DNA of 64,000 nt from Flavobacterium sp. KACC 22761 (GCF_034058155.1 NZ_CP139148.1:3782001-3846000), one strand, 5' to 3'. Positions 21,394 through 31,309 are shown, counted from the stretch's first letter. Translations and numbers: made by a program. The notes: generated by a model not told the origin, from the letters alone.

Positions 21394-23535
21394 TTAATTG
21401 TATAAGTTTTTTTCACGTTGCCAAAAACGATGCATGGTCATGGCGGTAATAAAATCCTGAGCAAACTCAGGAGAGGCAATATCATCTGTAATTACAATTC
21501 CCGGATCATAGTCTGTCATTTCAGAAACAAATGATGCGCTGGTAATTATTTTAGAAGCTTTGCCATCAGCACCAATAACTTTGCAATGTTTGTAGGCATC
21601 ACTTAAAAATTCCTTTATATCATCGCTTTTTTCTAAGGTTGCCAAATCAATACTATGCGGAACATAAACGGCATCGAATAATACTGATGATGCAGTAAGA
21701 AAACTAAAATCAGGAGAAAGATCAGCATGAGAATCTGTTCTGACAAATCCTAAATGAGGCGCAATTAGATAGCCTTGAGCACCTTCTTTTTCTAGTGCAG
21801 TTTTTAAATTCGTTACAGAAGCCGCAGAAACACCGTCAGAACAAAGAATGGCGACTTTTCGTGTGGCAATAGTTGGTGAATTCGTTGGATTATTAATCAT
21901 ACTCAAAGCATCTGATATTTTTACTGATGATTCTCGATTTTGGGGTTCTTGATTGCCACCTTCATTTTCAGGCGAAATACCTTTGTTTATTGGCGTTTCA
22001 AGATTAGGAGGAACAGTCGCTCCAAGTCCATCAGCGACTTTTTCGGCTAATTTTTGATCAACTTGCGACAATAATCCAAGCATTCTTACTCGTATTTCAA
22101 TAGTTTGTACTTTTCCGAGTTCAAAACGAAGCGCTTTTACAATATGGCTTTTTTCTTCGGGCGTTTGACTGTTGAAAAATAATCTTGCCTGACTAAAATG
22201 ATCGTTAAAGCTTTCGCTTCTTTCTCGTACTTTGTGTGAATCAATTCGTTCATTAAAACTTGAAAACCCGCCTTCAGCAATTTTAGCTTGATAAGGACAT
22301 CCGCCACCAAGAGAATTAGGATGATAACTTACACGCCCTTGGTTGATTTCTTGGCGCATGTGCCCATCGCGCTGATTATTATGTACAGGCGCAACACTTC
22401 TGTTAATTGGGATTTCATGAAAATTTGGGCTTCCCAATCGGGATAGTTGAGTGTCAGTATAAGAGAACAATCTTCCTTGTAATAATGGGTCATTTGTAAA
22501 ATCAATTCCTGGTACTATATGGCCGGGATGGAAAGCAATTTGTTCTGTCTCTGCAAAGAAATTGTCTGGATTTTTATTGAGAACCATTCGTCCAATAATC
22601 GTAACAGGTACTAATTCTTCGGGAATAAGTTTGGTAGGATCGAGCAAATCAAATTCATATTTATTTTCGTCTTCTGATGGAATAATTTGGATGCCCAATT
22701 CCCATTCCGGAAAATTTCCCGTTTCGATAGCTTCCCATAAGTCTTCTCTGTGAAAATCTGAATTTTTCCCTGAAATTTTTTGGGCTTCGTCCCAAGCTAC
22801 TCCATGCGTTCCTAATTTGGGTTTCCAATGAAATTTCACAAAAACAGATTGGTTTTCACTATTTACTAATCTGAAAGTATGAACACCAAAACCTTCCATC
22901 ATTCTTAGGCTTCTAGGAATAGCACGATCAGACATCACCCACATAATCATGTGCATTGATTCTGGCATTAATGAAATAAAATCCCAAAAAGTATCGTGAG
23001 CAGAGGCTGCTTGAGGCATTTCATTGTGTGGTTCTGGTTTTACCGCATGAATAAGATCAGGGAATTTAGAAGCATCTTGTATAAAAAAAACTGGAATGTT
23101 ATTGGCAACCAAATCATAAACGCCTTCTTGAGTATAAAATTTGGTTGCAAAACCTCTCGCATCTCTTGCGAGATCTGTTGAACCTCGCGATCCTGCAACT
23201 GTAGAAAAACGCACAAAGACGGGCGTTTTAAGCCCTTTTTCTTGCAAGAAGCCTGCTTTTGTCAACTCGGGAATTGGGTTGGTGACTTCAAAAAAACCAT
23301 GCGCTCCAGATCCTCTTGCATGAACAATTCTTTCTGGAATTCGTTCATGATCAAAATGCGTAATTTTTTCTCTTAAGATAAAATCTTCCAGTAAAGATGG
23401 CCCTCTTTCACCAGCTTTAAGCGAATTATTGTCGTCATTAATTTTGACACCTTGATCTGTTGTCAAAAATTTGTTGGTTCCATCTGATTTGTTGGCAGAC
23501 AAATCACGTTGTTTTTCGTCTTGTAAATTTTTCAT
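21394..23535 (-). CDS. katE: large-subunit monofunctional catalase (HPII/KatE type)
   Basis: A 713-residue haem catalase of clade 2. The core (about 25-520) shows the catalytic His72 in VHARGSGAHGFFE, the conserved RDARGFATKFYT, the distal Asn region NNIPVFFIQD, and the proximal haem Tyr in RLFSYTDTQLSRLG. Residues about 565-700 form the extra C-terminal flavodoxin/DJ-1-like domain (KVAILCSDGVSAASV) that separates large catalases from the short type. It removes hydrogen peroxide in the cytoplasm. The divergent neighbour is Ku, followed by LigD; a shared stress setting (oxidation and DNA breaks) is an inference. Confidence 0.95.
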   Translation of the reverse strand: MKNLQDEKQRDLSANKSDGTNKFLTTDQGVKINDDNNSLKAGERGPSLLEDFILREKITHFDHERIPERIVHARGSGAHGFFEVTNPIPELTKAGFLQEKGLKTPVFVRFSTVAGSRGSTDLARDARGFATKFYTQEGVYDLVANNIPVFFIQDASKFPDLIHAVKPEPHNEMPQAASAHDTFWDFISLMPESMHMIMWVMSDRAIPRSLRMMEGFGVHTFRLVNSENQSVFVKFHWKPKLGTHGVAWDEAQKISGKNSDFHREDLWEAIETGNFPEWELGIQIIPSEDENKYEFDLLDPTKLIPEELVPVTIIGRMVLNKNPDNFFAETEQIAFHPGHIVPGIDFTNDPLLQGRLFSYTDTQLSRLGSPNFHEIPINRSVAPVHNNQRDGHMRQEINQGRVSYHPNSLGGGCPYQAKIAEGGFSSFNERIDSHKVRERSESFNDHFSQARLFFNSQTPEEKSHIVKALRFELGKVQTIEIRVRMLGLLSQVDQKLAEKVADGLGATVPPNLETPINKGISPENEGGNQEPQNRESSVKISDALSMINNPTNSPTIATRKVAILCSDGVSAASVTNLKTALEKEGAQGYLIAPHLGFVRTDSHADLSPDFSFLTASSVLFDAVYVPHSIDLATLEKSDDIKEFLSDAYKHCKVIGADGKASKIITSASFVSEMTDYDPGIVITDDIASPEFAQDFITAMTMHRFWQREKNLYN

Positions 23536-23879
23536 AAACTTATTTATTAATTTTTATAGCTAGATTTTTTTATTGCATAACTGAAATTTTCTCAGTGTTT
23601 TTCTCCAGTTGTGATGCTCCTTCGTTTAAAGTTGTATCAGAATTATTCATAACTAAAACTTGAATGATGTGTAATTCATTCGTTTCAAAGCTACTAACTG
23701 TATTTTTGACCTGGTTACAACTTTGGTTTGAGATTTTATAGGATTGCCATTACAATTTCTATATTGAAATAAACACACCTGTTTTTTGATTGTTATTTTG
23801 TAAAATCTCCACACGATCTTATAAAATTGAAAGTGGCAATTTGTTGTATTTTCAGGGATAACTTTAAAGAAGCACATCT
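23536..23879. promoter_or_regulatory. divergent catalase/Ku intergenic region
   Basis: This 344-base gap separates two divergent genes and must hold both promoters. I see no perfect palindrome and no convincing -33/-7 pair. A 74-codon minus-strand frame (23653-23877) is open but has no recognisable content and lacks neighbours; I regard it as chance. Confidence 0.5.
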
Positions 23880-24659
23880 ATGAGATCAATATGGACAGGC
23901 TCAGTAAGTTTCGGATTGATAAATATTCCAATAAAAATGTTTTCGGCAGTTCAGGAAAGCAATCTTGATATGGACATGCTTGACAAAAAAGACCACGCTA
24001 ATATTAAATTCAAGCGTGTAAATGAAAATACGGGTAAAGAGGTCGATTTTTCGAATATTGTAAAAGGCTATATGCTTGATGATAAATACGTGATTTTAGA
24101 AGATTCTGATTTTGAAGCCGCTGATGCCATTAAAACAAAAACAATTGATATTGAAAGTTTTGTTTTGGAAAAAGAAATCCAAAGCATTTATTATGAACAG
24201 CCTTATTATTTAGAGCCAGACAAAGGTGCGATGAATGCATATGGCTTATTGCGAGATGCGCTTCAAGTCTCTGGAAAAGTTGGAGTAACGCGTTTTGTTT
24301 TGCGAAATAAGGAAAGTTTAGCTATTTTAAAACCGTATAAAAATGTCATTGTTTTAAACCGAATACGGTTTGAACAGGAAATAAGAGCAACAGACGAACT
24401 AAAATTACCTCCAATTTCTAAAAGCGCAACCAAAGAAATGGACATGGCCGAAAAACTGATTGACCAGCTCACAGAAAAATTTGACATTACTGGCTTTAAA
24501 GATGAATATACCGCCAAACTTTTGGATATTATTAAAAAGAAAGCGAAAGGAAAAGTTCAAAAAGCCAGTCCAAAACTTAAAATAGTACACAAACAGAGCG
24601 ACGATTTGATGTCAATGCTAAAAGCAAGCTTAGAGACTAAGAAGAAAAAATCTTCTTAG
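23880..24659 (+). CDS. ku: Ku protein, non-homologous end joining
   Basis: A 259-residue single-domain bacterial Ku. The start [21 protein letters not shown] is the standard N-terminus. [27 protein letters not shown] and [16 protein letters not shown] are core bridge-region motifs. The tail is lysine-rich (LETKKKKSS), as in other Ku proteins that use it for DNA contact. It forms a homodimeric ring on broken DNA ends and recruits LigD. Its stop codon is two bases from the stop of the convergent LigD gene, and both are inside one hairpin. Confidence 0.95.
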   Translation: MRSIWTGSVSFGLINIPIKMFSAVQESNLDMDMLDKKDHANIKFKRVNENTGKEVDFSNIVKGYMLDDKYVILEDSDFEAADAIKTKTIDIESFVLEKEIQSIYYEQPYYLEPDKGAMNAYGLLRDALQVSGKVGVTRFVLRNKESLAILKPYKNVIVLNRIRFEQEIRATDELKLPPISKSATKEMDMAEKLIDQLTEKFDITGFKDEYTAKLLDIIKKKAKGKVQKASPKLKIVHKQSDDLMSMLKASLETKKKKSS

Positions 24660-24663
24660 TCTC
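24633..24663 (+). terminator. terminator hairpin spanning both ku and ligD stop codons
   Basis: A perfect 13-bp stem (GAGACTAAGAAGA with TCTTCTTAGTCTC, five-A loop) is followed by ATTTTTG. The left arm encodes the last residues of Ku, and the right arm holds the Ku stop (24657-24659) and part of the LigD stop (24662-24664 on the other strand). The T-run lies on the + side, so it should mainly end ku transcription. Confidence 0.8.
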
Positions 24664-27220
24664 ATTTTTGCTCGTGATGCTGGTTTTCTTCTAGTTTTTG
24701 GATAATCTTTTTAATATTGGCGCCTTTTGAAAACACGGGTTGCCACAAATCTCCTTTTTTCTCAAAACGACTCAAAACATTTTTGATTGTAAACTGCGAT
24801 GGATGCAATTTTTCATTTACTTCATTCCATTCTAAAGGCGTCGAAACGGTAGCTCCAGGTTTTGGACGGACAGAGTAGGGTGCTGCCAAGGTTTGCCCGC
24901 GTCGGTTTTGTAGGTAATCGATATAAAGTTTGTTGTTTCTCTTCTTGATGCTGCGTTCAATTGTTGTAATATCAGGAATTCGACTTTGTGTTTCTTTGGC
25001 AATAAGTTCACCTAAAATCTTGATTGAATCATAGTCGTATTGCGCGCCAAGCGGAATGTAAATATGAAGTCCCGTAGCGCCTGAAGTTTTGCAGAGGCAT
25101 TCGGTTTCCAATTCATCCATAACTTCTTTTACGGTTAAGGCGGTTTTAATTACGATGTCAAAATCATCTTTTGTTGCCGGATCCAAATCTATTACCAGCC
25201 AATCAGGATTGTGGATTTTTTTTATAGTTGAATTCCATGGATTCATTTCGATGCAACCTAAATTTGCCATATAAAGCAAAGTTTCTTTGTCATTGCAAAT
25301 AAGGTAATCAATGTTTTCATTATTGGATTCTGAGAATATTTTTTGCGTTTTAAGCCAAGATGGCGTTTTGTCCAAATCAATATCTTTTTGATAAAAACTT
25401 GGCGCATTGATTCCATTTGGGAAACGGTTGAGTGATTCAGGACGATTTTTCAAATACGGCAAAATCAGCGGTGCGACTTCATTGTAGTATTCAATAATTT
25501 CACCTTTTGTGATTCCGTCTGCAGGATAATATATCTTGTTTTGATTGGTTAAATGAAGTACTCTTTTGCCCACTTTCAAATCATAATCATTTTCTTTTTT
25601 ATGCTCTTTTGAATCTTTCATTTCATTTTTATTCTGAGTTGAATTGGAGTTATTTGTATTTGATTGTACTTCTTCTGCTTTTTTGTCAATTCTCAAACCC
25701 AGATAAACAGGATGTCTCAAATGTTTGTCTTCAGTCCATTCAGAATATTTTACCTGACAGACCATTTTGGGCTTGACCCACTGAATTTTATCTCTTAGAG
25801 AGATTTTTTCATCAAGAGGCGATTTTTCAGTAAAAAACGGTTGCAGTTTGTCATAAAGTTCCTTTAAAACCGATTCTGTAAAGCCGGTACCACATTTGCC
25901 AATGTATTTCAATACTTTTCCCTTGTATTGCCCAAGAAGAATAGCACCAAAATATTTTCTAGAGTTTTTAGGTTCTGTAATACCAATTATAATGGCCTCC
26001 TCTTCATTTGAAAGTTTGATTTTAAGCCAATTATTGCTTCTGTTTCCAACAGCATAAGAACTTGTTGCCTTTTTGGCGATAATACCTTCGCTTTTGTTTT
26101 GTTGTGCGATTTTGAATTGTTTGATTCCGTCGCCAAAAGTGTGTTCCGAATAAAAAATATTGGAAAAAGAATATTTGTTAAATAAGATTTTGAGAAGTTC
26201 TTTTCTTTCCAATAAAGACAATTCCGTTAGTATATTTCCATCCAAATTCAACAGATCAAAAACATAATATTTTAAGTTTCCAATACCTGTTTTTAAATAG
26301 TTTTGAAGCATTTGAAAGTCGGCACGTCCAGAATCATTTTCTACTACAATTTCACCATCTAAAACTACTGTATGATCTACTTTTTTTAATTCTTCGACAA
26401 TAGGTTTGAAATTTGCATTAAAAGAAATTTGGTTTCGGCTAAAGAGTTCAATTTTGTTCGGATTGATGACAGCTATAGTTCGGTAACCGTCGTATTTGTT
26501 TTCGAAAACCCATTCTTCATCATCAAAAGGTTTTTTTATCGTATTGGCCAGCATTGGTTTGATAAACTCGGCTTTTGTTATTTTTGGCTCAAGCTTTTTT
26601 TTTACGGATTTTTTCTCGTGTTCTTTTTTTGCTGAAGTAGCAATTATTTTTTCAGATTTGGCTTCTAATTCTTCCAAAGTTCTTTTAGAAATAACCGATT
26701 TGTTTTTTTCTAAAATATCAGAATCAGTGGCATATTTGTCTTGTTTTTTGATCAAAAGCCAAGCATTTTCTTGTTTTCCGTGAAGTTTTACCAATGAAAA
26801 CTCGCCTTTGAGTTTTTTTCCTTTTAGCACAAAACTGATATGTCCTTTTTTGAGATCAGCAAGCATTTGTTTTTCATCAGTAGCTTTTTCGTCAGAAGTA
26901 AAGGTCCCGTTGTCCCAAACAATTACATTTCCAGCGCCATAATTTCCTTCAGGAATTGTTCCTTCAAAATCTTTGTAACTGTACGGATGATCTTCAACCA
27001 TCATCGCAAGACGCTTAATTTCAGGATCCATTGAAGGACCTTTTGGAACTGCCCAGCTTTTAAGAACACCATTTATTTCAAGTCTGAAATCGTAATGCAA
27101 ATGTGAAGCAGCATGTTTTTGAACCACAAAAATTAGTTCGTTAGCCGATTTTCCAATTTTTCCTTTTGGCTCACGTGTTTGTTTGAAATCTCTTTTTTGA
27201 TTGTATTTAGACAGTGACAT
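24662..27220 (-). CDS. ligD: multifunctional DNA ligase D (PE-ligase-polymerase)
   Basis: An 852-residue LigD with all three domains. The 3'-phosphoesterase is at about 10-160 (HAASHLHYDFRLE, WAVPKGPS, GTIPEGNYGAG). A lysine-rich linker (about 165-220) leads to the ATP-dependent ligase at about 225-530, with nucleotidyl Lys242 in ENKYDGYR and LDGEIVV. A second variable linker (about 525-550) precedes the primase/polymerase (about 555-850: LTNQNKIYYPADGITKGEI, FYQKDI, LVIDLDPA). The domain order PE-LIG-POL differs from the POL-PE-LIG order of mycobacterial LigD. With Ku it makes a complete two-component NHEJ system. Confidence 0.95.
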   Translation of the reverse strand: MSLSKYNQKRDFKQTREPKGKIGKSANELIFVVQKHAASHLHYDFRLEINGVLKSWAVPKGPSMDPEIKRLAMMVEDHPYSYKDFEGTIPEGNYGAGNVIVWDNGTFTSDEKATDEKQMLADLKKGHISFVLKGKKLKGEFSLVKLHGKQENAWLLIKKQDKYATDSDILEKNKSVISKRTLEELEAKSEKIIATSAKKEHEKKSVKKKLEPKITKAEFIKPMLANTIKKPFDDEEWVFENKYDGYRTIAVINPNKIELFSRNQISFNANFKPIVEELKKVDHTVVLDGEIVVENDSGRADFQMLQNYLKTGIGNLKYYVFDLLNLDGNILTELSLLERKELLKILFNKYSFSNIFYSEHTFGDGIKQFKIAQQNKSEGIIAKKATSSYAVGNRSNNWLKIKLSNEEEAIIIGITEPKNSRKYFGAILLGQYKGKVLKYIGKCGTGFTESVLKELYDKLQPFFTEKSPLDEKISLRDKIQWVKPKMVCQVKYSEWTEDKHLRHPVYLGLRIDKKAEEVQSNTNNSNSTQNKNEMKDSKEHKKENDYDLKVGKRVLHLTNQNKIYYPADGITKGEIIEYYNEVAPLILPYLKNRPESLNRFPNGINAPSFYQKDIDLDKTPSWLKTQKIFSESNNENIDYLICNDKETLLYMANLGCIEMNPWNSTIKKIHNPDWLVIDLDPATKDDFDIVIKTALTVKEVMDELETECLCKTSGATGLHIYIPLGAQYDYDSIKILGELIAKETQSRIPDITTIERSIKKRNNKLYIDYLQNRRGQTLAAPYSVRPKPGATVSTPLEWNEVNEKLHPSQFTIKNVLSRFEKKGDLWQPVFSKGANIKKIIQKLEENQHHEQK

Positions 27221-27404
27221 AAGCTTTAATGAGTGTTAAAATTATTATTGAAAAAGTAGAGACATGTTGTTGTCAAAGTTATTGATAATCAGTCTTTTTC
27301 AATTATAGGATTTAAAACTTTAAATTATATAATTCTCAGCATGTTCTGATTCTTCAGAATTAAAACTATTTTTATGATGCATTTCAAATTAAGAATGGAT
27401 CTTC

Positions 27405-28187
27405 ATGAATAAAATTTTAATTACTGGCGGAAACGGGCATTTAGGTAAATATATAGTGGATTCACTTTTATCAAAAGGATACAATCCATCTGTATTAACG
27501 ACCCAAACGATTCTTTCAGAATCAAATCGGGTGCAGTTTTTTACAGGAGATTTGGTTGAAAATAAAGGCTTACAAGAAGCAACGGAAGGAGCAGATGTTA
27601 TTATTCATTGTGCCAGCAATCCGAGAAATTTTCAGCAGACCGATATCAAGGGAACCAAAAATCTGCTTGAAGCTATTGATAAAAATGCAACTAAACATTT
27701 TATATACATTTCGATTGTTGGAATTGATAAAAGTGATTATCCATATTATGGGGCAAAGTTGGAAGTAGAAAAAAGTATCATAAATAGTGGCATTCCTTTT
27801 ACGATCTTGCGAACAACACAGTTTCATGATTTTGTGTTCAATTTATTAAAAACGTTAGAGGAGCAAAATTCAGGTAATGAAGGATTTATTGAAATCCCAT
27901 CTGGATTAAAATTTCAATCCATAGCCGTAAATGAAGTTGCTGATTTACTCATATCACTAGCTTTGGAAAAGCCAAAAGGTTTGCTAGAAGATTGTGGAGG
28001 TCCTGAAGTTTTTTCTTTTGAAGAAATGGTTGCCTCTTATCTGAAAATTAATCGAAAAAACAGACAAATAAAATTGCTAGAATCAGAAGATATCCGTCAT
28101 AAATTATTTACCACGGGAATAAATTTATGTCCAAATCAAAAATTAGGAAAGCAAACGTGGGAAGAATTTTTAATTCAGAAGGCTTAA
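27405..28187 (+). CDS. NAD(P)-binding SDR-like protein (NmrA/atypical SDR)
   Basis: A 260-residue Rossmann protein with the nucleotide-binding start ILITGGNGHLGKYIVDSLL. It has FTGDLVENKGLQEATEGADVIIHCAS for the mid domain and YPYYGAKLEVEKSI around an SDR-like Tyr/Lys pair. GIPFTILRTTQFHDF fits NmrA-like and atypical SDRs. No partner gene is adjacent: upstream is divergent LigD, downstream is a convergent lyase. The function is unknown beyond probable NAD(P) binding. Confidence 0.85.
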   Translation: MNKILITGGNGHLGKYIVDSLLSKGYNPSVLTTQTILSESNRVQFFTGDLVENKGLQEATEGADVIIHCASNPRNFQQTDIKGTKNLLEAIDKNATKHFIYISIVGIDKSDYPYYGAKLEVEKSIINSGIPFTILRTTQFHDFVFNLLKTLEEQNSGNEGFIEIPSGLKFQSIAVNEVADLLISLALEKPKGLLEDCGGPEVFSFEEMVASYLKINRKNRQIKLLESEDIRHKLFTTGINLCPNQKLGKQTWEEFLIQKA

Positions 28188-28200
28188 AAGAAAATGATAA

Positions 28201-28230
28201 AAAAGCCTATTTCCTCAGAAATAGGCTTTT
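28201..28230. terminator. bidirectional intrinsic terminator
   Basis: The arms AAAAGCCTATTTC and GAAATAGGCTTTT (13 bp, loop CTCA) lie between convergent genes, with A-rich sequence on one side and T-rich on the other. Confidence 0.87.
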
Positions 28231-28262
28231 ACTTTTTAAAACTGATATTGCTTTAAATCGTA

Positions 28263-29063
28263 TTATTTAGCATCCCAAGAAGCACTTGGATAATAAATTG
28301 AACTTGTTACTGGCGCTGTCCAATAATCTTGGCTGCCGCCGCGGAAAGTATGAAGACTTACAGCATTAACATTTCGCTTCGCATCGTTAGTGACCCAACG
28401 AATTTTTTCATTTAATATTTCGGTACCATTCACGTAATATTTGACGTATCCGTCAGTATTTGATCCTGTGTTGAGCTTAACAGAGATTTGACAGTTATAA
28501 GTAACGCCTTCTTGGATGTAATACTTTTTTCCGAAATCATTACCATATTGTCCCGGCTGATCTTTGTAGTAAACATAAGGCTGAAGGTAAGCGCCATTTC
28601 CTTTTGCAGTATTTGAACCATTTGGGCAATACCACATAAATCGGGCACTAGCACCATTTCCATCCCAACCCGGATCTCCACCCGTGTTTTGGTCACCAAT
28701 CAAGATTCCGTATCCGCATTTACCGCCTCGGCTCCAATAAAATCCTGAGTTGAATTTCATTGTAAACCAAACCGTATAAAGCCCTTCTGACCAAACGCCG
28801 TAAGAGGTACACAAACCGCCAGGACACGACAATGTATTGGTTTGCAATGTAATTGTTCTTGCTCCGGCACTTCCTGCTAATGCAGCAACTGCGGCAGTTT
28901 CAGCGGCGGCTTTGTTGGCCGTTTTTGCGCCGTCATTGTTTACAACAGGTTGCTCGTCTTTTTCAAGATTTTGGGCGACATTTAAATCTTGTTCATTTCC
29001 GCAGGAATAAAACACTGCAGCCATAACTAATAACAAACTGGATAATTTTAATAACTTCTTCAT
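28263..29063 (-). CDS. secreted lipoprotein, PL14-like polysaccharide lyase
   Basis: A 266-residue lipoprotein: signal MKKLLKLSSLLLVMAAVFYSC with lipobox Cys21, then a low-complexity Ala/Asn linker (about 24-75). The rest is a beta-sandwich-type domain with YTVWFTMKFNSGFYWSRGG, a Gly-rich GDPGWDGNGASARFMW and YVYYKDQPGQYGNDFG. This arrangement resembles polysaccharide lyase family 14 (alginate and glucuronan lyases). The assignment rests on pattern likeness, not on a clear catalytic motif. It is anchored in a membrane, probably facing outward. It diverges from a sulfatase gene 523 bases away. Confidence 0.65.
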   Translation of the reverse strand: MKKLLKLSSLLLVMAAVFYSCGNEQDLNVAQNLEKDEQPVVNNDGAKTANKAAAETAAVAALAGSAGARTITLQTNTLSCPGGLCTSYGVWSEGLYTVWFTMKFNSGFYWSRGGKCGYGILIGDQNTGGDPGWDGNGASARFMWYCPNGSNTAKGNGAYLQPYVYYKDQPGQYGNDFGKKYYIQEGVTYNCQISVKLNTGSNTDGYVKYYVNGTEILNEKIRWVTNDAKRNVNAVSLHTFRGGSQDYWTAPVTSSIYYPSASWDAK

Positions 29064-29288
29064 TTTTAAAATTTTAAGGTTAGTAAATAATTAATTAATA
29101 GATAGTAAATAATAAATTGTGGTTATTGCTTTTGATGCTGAAATATGAGACTTTTTCAAACCTCATCATTCAGGATATATTTTTAAAATTGAATTTGTTG
29201 TTTGGTGTAAATCAAATACTTGATTGTTAGTGGTTTTTGATAGACTAAGCAAAATTGATTAATTCTAATTTACAGGAGGAGTAATTAA

Positions 29289-29316
29289 GTACGTTTTTAC
29301 GTACACAAAAATCCAG
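29289..29316. promoter_or_regulatory. 28-bp composite motif, copy A
   Basis: An inverted repeat GTACGT-TTTT-ACGTAC is followed directly by ACAAAAATCCAG. The same layout, with GTACAC-TTTT-GAGTAC as the inverted repeat and an identical 12-base tail, occurs at 42820-42847. Both lie in intergenic DNA upstream of a minus-strand secreted-protein gene (226 bases here). It may be a regulator binding site; this is inferred. Confidence 0.55.
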
Positions 29317-29460
29317 CTTGCAGATTTTACTGCAATTTTGATATTCTTAGAAGCTTTAAAAGATGAAAACAAGTTTTAAAACTCTTACAATCATTTGTTT
29401 AGTTTTTTTTAAGTGGCATTATTAAACATTTTCATTTATTTATAATTAGTGCCCAAAGAC

Positions 29461-29504
29461 TGTTTCATATTAAATAATTTTGTTTCATTTTCTAATATGA
29501 AACA
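29461..29504. promoter_or_regulatory. 12-bp inverted repeat upstream of sulfatase
   Basis: TGTTTCATATTA at 29461-29472 and its exact complement TAATATGAAACA at 29493-29504 are separated by 20 bases that include another TTTCAT. The element ends 82 bases before the sulfatase start. It suggests a dimeric activator site. Confidence 0.55.
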
Positions 29505-29586
29505 TCAAATAGATAGTGATATTACGAAGTTAAAAGCTAAGATTTTAATTTTATGACAGTAGTAATCTTAATATAAATTACATGTT

Positions 29587-31200
29587 ATGAAAAAGAATAC
29601 ATTAATGATAGTTTTAAGCAGTTTGGTTTTGTTCGGATTTTTTCATGCAGAAGCGCAAACTAAAAAGAAGCCCAATATTATAATGGTTATCTCCGATGAT
29701 ACAGGTTGGGGAGATTTAGGTGTTTATGGCGGAGGTGAAGGACGTGGAATGCCGACACCGAATCTTGACAGGATGGCGAAAGAAGGTATGCAGTTCTGGT
29801 CGTTCTATGGACAACCTAGTTGTACCCCTGGGAGGGCAGCAATGCTAACTGGGCGTATTCCAAATCGTAGTGGTATGACTACTGTCGCTTTTCAAGGGCA
29901 AGGTGGTGGATTGCCAAAAGAAGAATGGACTTTGGCCTCAGTACTTAAAAAAGCAAATTATAAAACTTATTTTTCAGGAAAATGGCATTTAGGCGAAGCT
30001 GATTATTCAATGCCAATTGCGCATGGTTTTGACAAAATGCAGAATGTTGTACTTTATCATTTGAATGCCTATACTTATGCTTTTGAGTCATGGAATCCAG
30101 AAATGTCTCCTGATATGCTGGCATTATTCAAAAAAGTAACTACTGGTGTTTTGGAAGGTGAAGCAGGTGGAAAAGCTCGTGAGGTCAGTAAAGTAACAGA
30201 AGAAAATATTGCCGAGCTTGATATGATGATGGTGGAGAATAACTTGAAGCAACTTGATGAATATGGTAAAAGTAAAGATCCGTTTTTTATGTGTATTAAT
30301 TTTGCCAAAAACCACCAACCGAATCTGCCTTCTAAACAATTTGTTGGTAAATCTCCAGGAAAGAGCAAATACTCAGATGCTGTAGTAGAAATGGATTACA
30401 ATGTAGGACGTATCATGGACAAGATTCGTTCTTTAGGAATAGCTGATAATACAATAGTCATTTATACAGTTGATAATGGCGCTTGGCAAGATGTGCATCC
30501 TGATTCTGGATATACGCCATTTAGAGGAAGCAAAGGAACAGATAGAGAAGGAGGTAGCCGAGTTCCAGCTATTGCTTGGTGGCCGGGACAAATTGAGGCT
30601 GGAAGCCAGAGCCATGATATTGTTGGAGGACTTGACTTAATGGCTACATTTGCTAGTCTTGCAGGTGTAGAACTTCCTACAAAAGATAGAGCAGGCGTAG
30701 ATATGGTATTTGATAGCTATGACATGTCTAACGTTTTGTTTAAAAAAGGAAAACCGCTTCGTGACAGATGGTTTTATTTTACTGAAGCTGAATTATCACC
30801 TGGAGCTGTACGTATCGGAAAATTTAAAGCAGTTTTTAATACACGTGGCGACAATGGGGCCATCGCAGGTAGTGATGCACCTGGACAACAGCTTGGATGG
30901 AGAGGTGATGAAACCTATGTTGCTACCATACCTGCAATTTATAATCTTTGGCAAGATCCACAGGAACGTTATGATTTGTTTATGAATAGCTGGACAGAGA
31001 AAACATGGACTGCAATAATCTTTAATCAAGCGATTGCAGATTTAATGAAAACATATGCCAAAACTCCTCCAAGAGCACCGCAAAGTGAAACGTTTACTGG
31101 AGAAATGCAGATAGAACGTTATAGAACTATTGAGCAGGTGAAAAAAATGATGAATGAAAAGAAAACTAGTCTCCCTCCATTGAGCGTGGATTCAAAATAA
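29587..31200 (+). CDS. sulfatase (arylsulfatase family), exported
   Basis: A 537-residue formylglycine sulfatase. The signal peptide covers about 1-23 (ending AEAQ). PNIIMVISDDTGWGDLG gives the metal-binding Asp pair. Cys79 in SCTPGRAAMLTGR is the residue converted to formylglycine (CxPxR). GKWHLGE supplies the next conserved Lys and His, and VDNGAWQD the later metal ligand. It would cleave a sulfate ester in the periplasm. The exact S1 subfamily cannot be fixed. No sulfatase-maturing enzyme is visible in the window. An upstream inverted repeat suggests regulated expression. Confidence 0.93.
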   Translation: MKKNTLMIVLSSLVLFGFFHAEAQTKKKPNIIMVISDDTGWGDLGVYGGGEGRGMPTPNLDRMAKEGMQFWSFYGQPSCTPGRAAMLTGRIPNRSGMTTVAFQGQGGGLPKEEWTLASVLKKANYKTYFSGKWHLGEADYSMPIAHGFDKMQNVVLYHLNAYTYAFESWNPEMSPDMLALFKKVTTGVLEGEAGGKAREVSKVTEENIAELDMMMVENNLKQLDEYGKSKDPFFMCINFAKNHQPNLPSKQFVGKSPGKSKYSDAVVEMDYNVGRIMDKIRSLGIADNTIVIYTVDNGAWQDVHPDSGYTPFRGSKGTDREGGSRVPAIAWWPGQIEAGSQSHDIVGGLDLMATFASLAGVELPTKDRAGVDMVFDSYDMSNVLFKKGKPLRDRWFYFTEAELSPGAVRIGKFKAVFNTRGDNGAIAGSDAPGQQLGWRGDETYVATIPAIYNLWQDPQERYDLFMNSWTEKTWTAIIFNQAIADLMKTYAKTPPRAPQSETFTGEMQIERYRTIEQVKKMMNEKKTSLPPLSVDSK

Positions 31201-31232
31201 TTTATCAAACAATTTTTGAGCTACTAAAAATC

Positions 31233-31264
31233 AAAAAAGCTTCAGAGCAATCTGAAGCTTTTTT
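31233..31264. terminator. bidirectional intrinsic terminator
   Basis: The arms AAAAAAGCTTCAGA and TCTGAAGCTTTTTT (14 bp, loop GCAA) follow the sulfatase gene and face a convergent lipoprotein gene. Confidence 0.88.
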
Positions 31265-31309
31265 ATAATTATAACGAATATCAAACTTAATTGATAACTC
31301 GAAAAAATG

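Larger units (their letters stand above)
29064..29586. promoter_or_regulatory. 523-base divergent intergenic region with two regulatory-looking elements
   Basis: It separates the lyase lipoprotein (-) from the sulfatase (+). It holds a 28-bp composite motif at 29289-29316, also found at 42820-42847, and a long inverted repeat at 29461-29504. No reading frame or RNA gene is supported in it. Confidence 0.6.

Noticed and set aside
23653..23877. 74-codon minus-strand frame between catalase and Ku
   Set aside because: No recognisable motif or signal; it occupies a divergent promoter region where a gene would be unexpected.
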